Below, in pieces: positions 39,112 through 48,807 of a stretch of DNA of 64,000 bases. Position numbers and translations under genes: made by a program. The DNA comes from Gracilariopsis chorda (lineage: Eukaryota; Rhodophyta; Florideophyceae; Gracilariales; Gracilariaceae), in NCBI GenBank assembly GCA_003194525.1, contig NBIV01000020.1, forward strand, positions 372,001 to 436,000. The letters run 5' to 3'. Positions within the stretch are counted from its first letter, which is position 1. The number at the start of each line of letters is the position of its first letter. The notes under the pieces were generated by a model, which made no database searches, was not told where the DNA came from, and worked only from the letters and a program-made list of their open reading frames with translations.

Positions 39112-39889
39112 CGTCCTGTTCGTAGTTCTCGATGAAGTTCGCCCTATGCTTAGTGAGAGTTCAAATAGTTAACAAAGGTTTCTTTTGGACCTCAATGCAG
39201 TATTGGTGAGTCTGCGTCTATGTTTGCGCCAGTCCCCTCCTGCGGAGTGAACTGCCAATCGAAGCAACTGGGTATTTAAAAACACGAGACGGCGCGCCCG
39301 GGTAATGCACCAGGCCCGGCCAGAACGACAGAAATGCGCACTTGCACTTTCCGCAGATCAGTTATATGTACGTAACAGGAGGAAGGTTTGCAAGTATCTA
39401 CAGGAGTGGTTGGCGAAAAGGCGTGTGTTCCAAGGTTGTGCAGGATTTACGGCTCATCATCAGTTTGTACTTCAATGCGAGACACGAATCGCGCTGTCGG
39501 ATCAACTCCCAACAGTTCGTAAACTATTACACACCTACCATTATACATTAGAAAAGCCAAACAAGAATAAGGAAGGTCACTACTGGAGAAACGTCTGCCT
39601 CGGGCTCTGATATGCCAAAAAGAAAACGAATGCAGTTCTGTTAGAGACGCACCCCGACCCGTAGAAGCAGTTCAAGTTCTCAGGCGATTACGATGAAGGA
39701 GATGCTCTTCTAGATAATGAGTGAACTGAGAGAAGTGTGGTAAAATTGATAAGACGGGACTGTCCTGCTTACCACGATTTACATAGGCCGCTGCAGTACT
39801 CCGCCGATATCCGTTCCGAGCAGTAGGCGAGTCTGAGCCGGCCCAACCGTTGTTTTCTTACTTGTTAAGGAAATATTGCTTCATAGGGG
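39112..39889. other. Intergenic, no gene recognised
   Basis: A frame at 39305-39610 is open but has no recognisable family. Nothing else is seen before VPS37. Confidence 0.35.
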
Positions 39890-40660
39890 TTACCGACCAA
39901 ATGATTTCTTTTTCACCTCCATCTGGAGCTGCTCAAGCTTTAATGACCGCTCATGGTATTTTTGCCTGCAAGCAATATATTGAGAAAGGAACTCATCAAA
40001 ATGCATTGAACTTGACAGCATGTTCTTCTCCAAAGCTTCTGATGTTGACTCGGATTCTCTCATTGCAGTTCTTAATCTCTCCATCAAACGTTCCGGTGAG
40101 TTCTGTCCCAACCATTCCTCTTTTTGCTTGTGAAGAGCCTGCACTTCTTTCTCCAGTTCCGCGACGTCCCGTCGGAGTTTTTCGAGAGCTTCGTCGTCAA
40201 CAGCCTCATCCATTCTGGCTGTGATTGTAACATGCTCTCGTTCCAAGGCATCCACGTTGGCACGTACCTTCGATACTATGGAGTCTAGTTGTTGTTGGTA
40301 CTGATGCTTGGAAACAAAATCATCGAAACGCGCCCTCTCTTCATGCAATAACCGCAAATCTCTCAGTGACATAGATTCAAGCTCCGGAAAACTCTTCGGA
40401 GGGTCTGGAAGTCCATCTGCCGAAGCGTCCACTTCCGGCGCTCGTGGACCCGAATAAGGGCCTGACTGGCTAGCGTCTAATCCAGAGTTCGTGGTGGACG
40501 ACGGGCTTGAACGGTGGGAAACGCGATTTGATACTTCATCTCGTTCCCACATGTACCCAGTACCGCGAGCATCTTGGCTGTTCCACGGTGGATGTGAGGC
40601 ATCACCCGTAGGTTGTGTGGATTGGGATGCGCGATATGCACCACTAGAGCCTGTCCACAT
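39890..40660 (-). CDS. VPS37: ESCRT-I subunit VPS37 (Mod(r) domain)
   Basis: From the ATG at 40660, 256 residues. The frame is open further upstream to 40819 without an ATG and may include a 5' UTR intron ending CTCACAG near 40678. A Ser/Gly/Pro-rich N-terminal region (about 90 residues) is followed by the Mod(r) domain: SLRDLRLLHEERARFDDFV, a long coiled coil, SPERLMERLRTAMRESESTSEAL, and the family end FDEFLSQYIACRQKYHERSLKLEQL. VPS37 bridges VPS23 and VPS28 in ESCRT-I, which sorts ubiquitinated membrane cargo into multivesicular bodies. The C-terminal R..YH.R..K signature is diagnostic. Confidence 0.85.
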   Translation of the reverse strand: MWTGSSGAYRASQSTQPTGDASHPPWNSQDARGTGYMWERDEVSNRVSHRSSPSSTTNSGLDASQSGPYSGPRAPEVDASADGLPDPPKSFPELESMSLRDLRLLHEERARFDDFVSKHQYQQQLDSIVSKVRANVDALEREHVTITARMDEAVDDEALEKLRRDVAELEKEVQALHKQKEEWLGQNSPERLMERLRTAMRESESTSEALEKNMLSSSMHFDEFLSQYIACRQKYHERSLKLEQLQMEVKKKSFGR

Positions 40661-41286
40661 AGCGGTGAACAGAACTGTGAGGGAGGGTGCCCAAGGACCA
40701 GAACACGGAGCGAACGTTTGATAGGTATTGCGCTCCGGGGTAGAGGCGTGTTGAGGGTCGCGAACGAAACGCACGGCAACGCTTGGCCTAAACGCTAAAC
40801 TGAAGTCCGAAGAAGACAATGGTTACATACGAAAGCGGGCAACAACTAGGAAACGGGTGGCAGTAGAAAGAGGAGATGTGCCAAAAGAGAAACCTTCAAC
40901 TTGCAGCAGAAGAATGCGCGGAGAAACTTGGGGTTCAGCGGGTGTACCAAAGGTATGTACCAAAGGTACATGCAAGTTGACGACATGGCTGTCCCGAACA
41001 GTTCTGAAGGCCTGTGCCCAGTAGCCTTCCAGGACAAGGCTACCGGTGCTTTTCATATCTCTCACCAACGCACTGTGTATCGCTTGCCAGAAGCCACCGC
41101 CTTTGAGTATACCCTCGGGGCAAGCGATTCGGCCGTCATCGAGACAGACTTCGTGTAGGGCCAACCTGGGCGAAGATAGCCTGTTTTAGCCCCCTAACCT
41201 CGATAACCGTGTACCTTTGCCACAGCACCCTTCTGAATGTCAATAAATCTTGTCAACATGGTTGACACCAGGGTACGTGTAGTTTA

Positions 41287-41941
41287 TTATAAATCGGAGC
41301 TGTCAACAAGAACTGTGCCCGTGGTACCAACGGGGGTGTCAGACTGGGACTGGAGTCTTCTGCGTCCATCATGGATCATGATTGCATGAGGCAGTCCATC
41401 TTTCGGACAAAAGCGGCGCAGGCTTTCACTCATTTCAAATCCTCTGAATGTTAAAAACATTCGCGAGTAAAGAATTTGATGGTCAACTGTTTGCAATAAA
41501 AAGCATAAGACATTCATAGAAACCAACTCCTCTACCATAGACCAACTTTTTCAATCAGGAATGCGGAAAACCGATGTGGCAAGCGTAAACGGAAGTCTCA
41601 TGTAACAGTTCGAAAGGCAAAAGAAACCAAGATCTCTCCATGATCCTGATGCATGGTCCAAACAAATAAAGCTCCCTGAGCGTAACGGCATCTTACATCT
41701 TTTTGCCCGTACAAACAAGCTATGGGTAACTTACTAATGCTGATTTCTAAACAAGAGTTTCTGTTAACGTCAAGTAACGCATCTGTAACACTTTGAACTA
41801 GAGCACTTTGCTCTGGAATGACGCATAATGTTAGCTTTCCATTTTCCTGCTCCACGTGTCCGGTCCCTGTTGATGAAGAAAATCAGTGATGCGGCTCACT
41901 GACGCTTTCAAGATAGCAATCCTAGCCAATTCTTGAAACCT
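41287..41941 (-). pseudogene. Unidentified small gene in several frames (possible clamp-like protein)
   Basis: Three minus-strand pieces look coding but are in different frames: one from an ATG at about 41941 (MRFQELARIAILKASVSRIT), one at 41855-41598 and one at 41538-41287. Possible acceptor-like sequence TTTTCTTCATCAACAG lies at the first junction, so introns may connect them; no convincing donor was found. The start and the alternation of strands faintly recall the 9-1-1 checkpoint clamp subunits HUS1/RAD9. That resemblance is weak and I do not assign it. Confidence 0.3.
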
Positions 41942-42413
41942 CATTTGCGCTGAAGTCTTGCGCAGGAACACAGAACGGTTATACGGGGTCAAGCATGAGT
42001 TCAACCTCGCGCAGAGGATGCAGTATTATACGCGGGAGTTGAACAGAAACGCTTATTCTGAGCCGGTTCGGCCCTTTATCCACGTGTACAAACCCGGGTA
42101 TCCGACCAAGTAACCCCTTTCGTCCGCCAAGCAAGTGTAGGCATAGGGATCCGTCGGCGTCTTGTTCAGAAATTTAGAACTTGTCCGGCGCCAGTACGGA
42201 GTAATGGTGCACATCGGAGGCCTCATTTTGTTCGCTCGTTTATATCTTGCGAGCTGAGATCTACATCCGCGTCTTATGAGAATTGAAGTTGCCTACAGGC
42301 CCGTTGTGTTAAGGAAATACTTCTCGCATTTCTTGAGGAAATCGTGCGTAAACGTGATCCGGTTCCAATCTTTTTGAGTAAGAACAAACTGAATTCATCT
42401 GCTCCGAGGAACA
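41942..42413. other. Intergenic, no gene recognised
   Basis: The upstream region of RCL1 and of the possible minus-strand gene. Confidence 0.4.
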
Positions 42414-43586
42414 ATGGTCGCGATTGGTAAAAGCAAGGCCTTATCTTTCAAAGGGGGTGAATTTCTTCGCCACAGACTCGTTTTATCGACACTGTCTTTA
42501 CGGCCAGTTGCCATAGAGGGTATACGTCAAGAAGATGCGGAAACTCCTGGACTCTCACCATCCGAAATATGCTTTATCAGACTAATAGACAAACTCACTA
42601 GCGGTACTATCATCAGGATTAATGAAACAGGCACAAGCCTTTTTTATAAACCTGGTATTCTTGTTGGTGGCGATCGCGTAGTACATGAATGCCATGTTTC
42701 TCGTTCTATTTCGTACTACCTAGAACCTCTGTTAATGCTCGCCCCGTTTTTTAAGAGAGCTATCAATGTAACGCTAAGGGGATCAACTCACTCACCTACC
42801 GATGTATGCATAGACACAATATCCGCAGTTTCGATTCCACTTCTACGTCGTCTCACCCTGGGCGCGTCCCTTTCACCACACCTCGAAGTGAAGAAGCGGG
42901 CAGTTTCAAGTGAAGGAATGAATGGAAATGGGACTGGAGGGCTTGTGCAGTTTCGCTGTGATGTTTTGACCTCCAAACTGAAGCCAATAGACCTTATAGA
43001 ACCTGGATTCGTCAAGAGAATACGCGGGATTGTTTTTGCTAACAGAGTTTCTCCTGGACATATTACCCGCATCGTAAGCGTCGTTCGAAACGTTTTTAAT
43101 CGATTCTCTCCGGATGTCTACGTACATTCGGATCACAACAATCGAGATGCCTGCGGTATTGGCTTTGGGGTGCACTTAGTTGCTGAAACGACGGAGGGCT
43201 GTCTGTGCGGAGCTGACTGGACTAGTTCCAGTAAGGATGTAACACCTGAACAAGTAGCTGAGAACGCATGTTCTATGCTGCTAGAAGAGATTAACAATGG
43301 CGGATGTGTGGATACGAACAACGGGTGTCTTGCACTTTTGTACTGCGCAGTGGCCGATAGCGATTTGAGCAGAGTACGTATTGGCCGGTTGAACAACGCA
43401 GGGGTTCAGTTCATGCGCGATTTGCTGGCCTTCACTGGCGTCCAATTCAAAGTACGCGTTTGTGCCGCACAAGAGGCCGGTAGCGAATCTGACTCTGACG
43501 ACTCTGGAGATAGCGATACGGCGGGTGGCGTGCTGCTCTCATGTATAGGTATGGGGTTGTCGAATGTTGCTCGGCAAAGGTTCTAA
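42414..43586 (+). CDS. RCL1: RNA 3'-terminal phosphate cyclase-like protein RCL1
   Basis: A 390-residue protein with the RTC fold. Segments include FKGGEFLRHRLVLSTLSLRPV, ICFIRLIDKLTSGTIIRINETGTSLFYKPG, CHVSRSISYYLEPLLMLAPFFK and RVRIGRLNNAGVQFMRDLL near the end. RCL1 is the nucleolar, non-cyclising paralogue that works with the GTPase BMS1 in the small-subunit processome during cleavage of pre-18S rRNA at site A2. The true cyclases have an active-site histidine near the C-terminus that RCL1 lacks; here the tail is an acidic Ser/Asp stretch followed by GIGMGLSNVARQRF. No intron is seen. The ATG at 42414 starts directly before the first conserved strand. Confidence 0.9.
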   Translation: MVAIGKSKALSFKGGEFLRHRLVLSTLSLRPVAIEGIRQEDAETPGLSPSEICFIRLIDKLTSGTIIRINETGTSLFYKPGILVGGDRVVHECHVSRSISYYLEPLLMLAPFFKRAINVTLRGSTHSPTDVCIDTISAVSIPLLRRLTLGASLSPHLEVKKRAVSSEGMNGNGTGGLVQFRCDVLTSKLKPIDLIEPGFVKRIRGIVFANRVSPGHITRIVSVVRNVFNRFSPDVYVHSDHNNRDACGIGFGVHLVAETTEGCLCGADWTSSSKDVTPEQVAENACSMLLEEINNGGCVDTNNGCLALLYCAVADSDLSRVRIGRLNNAGVQFMRDLLAFTGVQFKVRVCAAQEAGSESDSDDSGDSDTAGGVLLSCIGMGLSNVARQRF

Positions 43587-43947
43587 ACGCTGTGGTGTGA
43601 CCAGTTTACCGGCTAAGATGTACATTTTTCTCTAAAGATCTTACGCCTTTGTAACAAGCGTAAGAAGCCGTCTGTCCCCGACGAGCACTTGGAGTCAGGA
43701 GATGCACAAAACCCCCTACAACCGCCCAGTCCCTTGACTCTTGGCGTAATGAAAAAGGTCTGGTTCCAATGAAAACAGAATATCTTCCTGTTTTGTCACC
43801 CCTTCATTGCGAAGGGGAACTGGAACACTTCATTGCAAACAAGCAACCAGCGTTCCGCACGAATACCGGTTCGATTTTCCATCTTAGAATGAAACGTTCT
43901 CTATGAACGTCATGCATTATTTGAGTGTGTATTGCTCATAACGCAAC
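43587..43947. other. Intergenic between convergent genes
   Basis: No gene is seen between the 3' ends of RCL1 and ZMAT2. Confidence 0.4.
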
Positions 43948-44487
43948 CTAGCTTTCCCCCGCATCGCCTTCCGTACTGCGTTTCTTCTTTTCTTCGGCCT
44001 TACGGGCAATAATTCTGCGTTTCAATGTTAACGGACCGTTTCTCGCTTTTGTTCCCTGGGCAGCTCGTTTCCGCACTTCTTCGTCAAATGCATTTCTGAT
44101 CTCTTGGGCAGTGGATCGTCGCACTCTCATGGACATACCTAATGCTTTCTGATGGAAACGACTGTTGACATGTTGCAGATAACGATTAGAGTCCTTCATC
44201 GTCGTGTCGCAAAGCTTGCAGTAAAACCCGCTCTTCTGCACCGAAGGAACCACCTCAACAGTTCCCACCTTGGATTCAAGATCAATATCATGGTCTCGCT
44301 TCGTTAACCAAGCGCGTGTAGGCGCAAATGGGTCGTCATCTATATGAGATGCCTCTCGAGCGGCTTTGTGAGCTCGAAGCTTCTCTGCTTCTGCTTCTTT
44401 TTCAGCGCGGCGACGGTCTTTCGCTCGCTTTTCAAAGGCGGCTAAATCCCAATTCTTTCGAGAAACATCTCGCGCGGGGAAACTCAT
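43948..44487 (-). CDS. ZMAT2: Zinc finger matrin-type protein 2 / SNU23
   Basis: A 179-residue protein of family-typical length. It starts FPARDVSRKNWDLAAFEKRAKDR, with an LTKRDHDIDLESKVGTVEVV segment and one U1-type C2H2 finger FYCKLCDTTMKDSNRYLQHVNSRFHQKALGMSMRVRRST, then a basic helix. SNU23 is part of the U4/U6.U5 tri-snRNP and acts near the 5' splice site during spliceosome activation. Its presence fits a genome with few introns but a working spliceosome, as the three introns found here also show. Confidence 0.92.
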   Translation of the reverse strand: MSFPARDVSRKNWDLAAFEKRAKDRRRAEKEAEAEKLRAHKAAREASHIDDDPFAPTRAWLTKRDHDIDLESKVGTVEVVPSVQKSGFYCKLCDTTMKDSNRYLQHVNSRFHQKALGMSMRVRRSTAQEIRNAFDEEVRKRAAQGTKARNGPLTLKRRIIARKAEEKKKRSTEGDAGES

Positions 44488-45863
44488 GTGAGATGTTTCT
44501 GTCAGGATACAAAATCGTTTGACAGAAGCACAGCGTGTCGCCGAGTATGAAGAAGAGATTACTAGAATCGAGTAGGATGAACTTGGTAGTGGTAAACGGT
44601 ACCGTAATGGTTAGCATTCCCCCCACGGTACGGCTCGCAGTGAAATTAGAACATTTCGGCATTCATAGCCTTAATGGGAAACTTGTGCTAATTCAGAACC
44701 GCCGTAGAAGTCTGCGGCATGTGAGCTACGTAGATAACCCTTTATCCTACCCTTGTACACTTCGCAACTCCGCAGTTCTTTCTCTCTCTTTTACGAACAC
44801 GCATACATCAATTCCTCGCAGCGCGGGGGTTTGCTAAGAACCCCGACAACCTATAATACTTACTCCTATACCGTAGCCACGAACTACAAACCAGCAGCCG
44901 TGCTACACTCACTGGACTACATATGATACGAAGAAAGTATTAGGTCCCGTAGGTGTCCGCTGAAGCGTTTCGTTTCCGACGACAATCGCCTTCTTCTCTG
45001 CACATCTTCATTCACCATCTAGAGATCGTCGGGTAAGGGGCACACCACGACCAGGCGCTTCGCATGTCCCACGTTGGCCGCCATAGAAACCATTGACGAC
45101 GTCCTTTCGCCCAATCCTCATATCATCGGCGAGATCAGACAAAAGAACCGGTGGATAGCTTGTATCATCATCCGACCCAAGCGTAGTCCTCCGAGAAAAC
45201 CCTGGAAAACCCCCGTCCAGAGGCCCCTTGGGAGCTCTTCCTTCGAGGGAAATGATTCAGGGAAACTGCGGTTGGATCTTCTTCTGACAACAGGCTCGTG
45301 ACCGACTGCGTAAGTGCAGTTAGACGGGGGCCTTTTCACGACTTTCCACCCAGGTCCGCGACCGGCAAGCTGACCGATCGCCTGGGCGAGTTTAACGACG
45401 ACTCCGCAGTTAACAATTTGTGCTCAGGCGTACAACCGCGCTTGTCGGCAGGAAATCCCGCTTAGCGATAGAGAAGTGTGTCAAGCATCGTTTGACAGTG
45501 ACCAAAGAAGTTGTTGGCATGCCGTATGAAAGTGGATTTCTTCTCTGACATGGAAATAAGGTGTCATGAGCTGAGAACCTACAACACAATACAACCGAGT
45601 ATTTCCGTAACCATAGACAAGTATCCCATCGAAAGGGCTTCGTACTCCTGCAATCTTTTCAACACGGTCGGGACTTAATAAAGAGTGAAGGCGAATCAGC
45701 CTGTGCCCGCCAGAGATACATAAAGTTGGTTTGGGCGTCATTGAAGTATTTACATGCACTGGATATCCTGACACCATGGACATATTCCTGACCGTGTTAC
45801 GACGAAGGTTATAAGGATAGCCCTTTAGGATACCAGCGTGACTGATTGCTATGTCCACTACGA
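44488..45863. other. Mostly non-coding interval with one doubtful frame
   Basis: Small frames at 44577-44837 (plus) and 45481-45858 (minus) are open. The latter reads fairly protein-like (SPFDGILVYGYGNTRLYCVVGSQL) but lies in another frame immediately beyond the lipase stop and matches no family I know. It could be a lost lipase C-terminus or a separate small gene. Confidence 0.3.
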
Positions 45864-48364
45864 TTAAGCCTTGAGCACAGTACTATTGAGAATAAGACGT
45901 CGTGCCAAACGAGACCAGTCCTCAATCGCTCTCTTCTCCTTACTTTCTCCTTGTGTGTCGTCTAAAGCGTCAATCATGGCGTCTTGATGAAGAAGGTGAC
46001 GACGATGTTCCCGATGTACGTCATCAAATGGAACTGAGCAAAACGCGTCTGGCCAGCGCCTTTCGTCATCCGAAGAAAAAGGCCAATCCCAGAACATGGG
46101 CTTGTACGCACCATATTCATGACGATTACACCATGATCGCATGGCCAGTAGGTATGACGCTTTTCGATGATAAACAAAAGATAACGAATCACCACTCCAC
46201 ATTGATAGTTCTAAGGAGTTGGGATCAATGAACAGATCGCCTATGGTAGTCAACATTATTTTCTTTCCTACATGCTGGTAGTCCACCTTTGGCAAAGAAG
46301 TAACAATGTCCGCAGCGATAGATACGCGCCATGATGCGGGGATCATTTCATCATAAACTTTTCGAAATGATTCATTGCCCACTCGTGGCGATCCATATGT
46401 TGCCACTTGCAAATCTTCGCTGCCAAGCTGATGCTTTAGTGCACAATCCAGGGCACAGATGGTCGCAAGTGCTCCGCCGAGGCTGTGACCAGTTAGAAAT
46501 ACTGGGCGGGGGTCAGAGTCATAAAGCTCTTCGATCCTTGTCATAACCTCATCAGCGACACTCAAGTACGCCTCTGCAAACCCACGATGTATTTTGGCGT
46601 GCTGCGCATCACGACCTTCGAGAACTTCGTGTGCATTTGTTCCGAATAGGTGTTCTGTCTTGTCTCCATTCATCGCTGTTCGTAGTACGCGATTCAGTTG
46701 AACGTGAAAGGCCTTCAAATCCGTTCGTAGATTCCGCCTACTGCTAGTCCCCTAAATGCCACAACGATTCTATCTTCCCCATCCACGATCAAAGCGCGAG
46801 TATCAGTTGTTTCATTGAATACAACTGCCTGTACCTTATAGTCGAATTTAGTTCTCCTGTTGCTCAATTTAGACATCTTTGGAGTGCCGTAGTAGTAAAC
46901 AAGCCATGCGAAATTGAACAGAATGACATGCGTTTCCATGACAAAGCAGTTTGTCTGTACAAATTGCGACTTCAGTTCTCTCTTCCTGTAGGTGATAGGC
47001 TCTAGTAAACGATCCACTCGTGGAGCTTGTGGGCGCAACCAACCTTTTAAACCAATTGCATCGGACGGCAAATTCATGTAAGCTTCTACGGTGACGTATG
47101 AAAGATACAAAATGGACAATCCAAAAGGAACATACTGAACCTCGACGTAAGACACTTTGAAGACCTTCATGGCAGCCAGTTGGGCCCCTGGAGGAAGACC
47201 CAACAACAGCAGCAAATAGCATAGCCAAAACACAACATAAAAAGTTAAGTTGTGGTACAAGAAAAAACGGATTCCGATCTGCTTGGTGCGGTACTTCGTA
47301 TAATCCTTACTCTTCAGAAACCGTCTTGTGATGCGAATCTCCCGGATGATCCATGTAACAAGGATTAATTCAAAACTTGTGACCAACGTGACGAACACTA
47401 CACCTTCCACAGGCCATGAGTTCAGAGAATTATAGAGATGCAGCATGGCCACCATCGATGCAATGGGCATTTCAGACATGTAGATGTCAAAACGCCAGAA
47501 GGCAAATTGTTTGAGTAGCATGTATACAATCACGAGTAACACCTTCGGGATATAAAACTTGACGCCAAGCCGTCCAGTCAACACTCGATACGAATGCACG
47601 GTGGCCCACACATAAAAGAGAGTGCTCGCAGTAAATGAGGCATCGCGAAGAGAATCGTACATTCTAGAGATAGGATCGTACCATTTCTCTTGGCGAAGAT
47701 TGTAGTTTGCGCTGATCATGATGCGAACAACGCTCTCGTACGGATTCATGTACATCGAAGCAGCCATTGTTAGCAGAATTACCCACACTTGCTCATGCGT
47801 TCTGTCCCTTCGGCGAATTCGCAACATGCGAGCCGTATACACAATAGCCAGGGATGCTGCATAGAAAAAGCACAATATGTTCGCAACAGAAAGCACCCAA
47901 TCGTAGGCTTGGGGCAAATTGTAATAGCGTACATTTGTTCCTCGGATGGAGTCATACTGAAGATAAGTTGTGTTTGCAAGCACTACAAATACGATAGAGA
48001 AGGATACACCAAAAACAATAAATCCATGAAACCAACGAAGCAGTTTTGTAACTTCATCTGCACCAACGACTTCCAATTTTGTAAATGTTCTTGCACTAAG
48101 GTTGATTGAAACAGCTTCCTCTTTTCGGGCATTCGATATGAGAGAGTCCTCCTTCGTGGACAAGTCCTGAGATGAAACTACGGAAAAATCCTCACAATAC
48201 GTCCCGGTGGTTCCAATTGGGTTTGGGATGACAAAGTGAACCGAGTTAACCTCTTCAAGAATACTTGAGTTATCCCGATTAGGTGAACCACTCCAGTCAT
48301 CGCCGTCAATAGAATCTTCAAAACTGAGTGAGTTTCTCTCATTCTCCTGATGTGCAGCAGACAT
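45864..48364 (-). CDS. Multi-span membrane protein with class 3 lipase domain (one-base frame break)
   Basis: The first frame (48364-46715) encodes a soluble N-terminus of about 115 residues and then seven or eight membrane segments. It leads into the start of a lipase domain with IVVAFRG. At a GGGG run (46749-46752, CCCC on the plus strand) the family sequence continues in the next frame, which runs to 45864. That part has the nucleophile elbow VFLTGHSLGGALA, ATYGSPRVGN and an acidic residue in AADIVTSLP, as in fungal/plant class 3 lipases. Reading one extra G joins the halves exactly at the expected FRG(T)S site, giving about 830 residues. The whole would be a membrane-anchored triacylglycerol or phospholipid lipase. 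The break is either a mutation or an assembly error. Confidence 0.75.
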
Positions 48365-48807
48365 TGTCTGTGCTGCTGTATGTGCTGCTGTATGTGCTGC
48401 TGTGTGACAAGATATGCTGGGGTCGTAACGACTGTCCTGAAAGCATTGTTATCCTTGCACCATGAGTGCCAGAATAAAAAAAATTGTGTGCTCTTTCCCT
48501 TCTACTTATCCGTGAATGGGCGGCTTATCGATTCCATGTGCTCAGTACTGTTGACCTTCATCCTTGCTTCACAGCTTATATGCTACGCAAAAGTACAGCT
48601 GGCCTTCGCCCCTTCCAGATTATGGGCCATGGTGCTTCGACATTTGCTGGGAGAAGGCCCTGAAAACCCCTTTGTCTAACAATTGTCGTTTTGAAGCAGC
48701 TATTTCTTTCTGAAGTAGTGGGTTTACACCGTGACTTTCTTTGGGGAGACGCAGATATGCACCAGATGTTATGAGTAGACGTTCAGATTTCAACGTTCCA
48801 CCCAGTT
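48365..48807. other. Intergenic with short 12-bp repeats
   Basis: Three copies of a TGTGCTGCTGTA unit lie at 48369-48404, just upstream of the lipase ATG. No gene is seen. Confidence 0.5.

Noticed and set aside
38817-39125. Open frame MYCIFNCLDLRR... in the right LTR
   Set aside because: The left LTR has the same sequence with a frame change, and both copies are better explained as non-coding LTRs.
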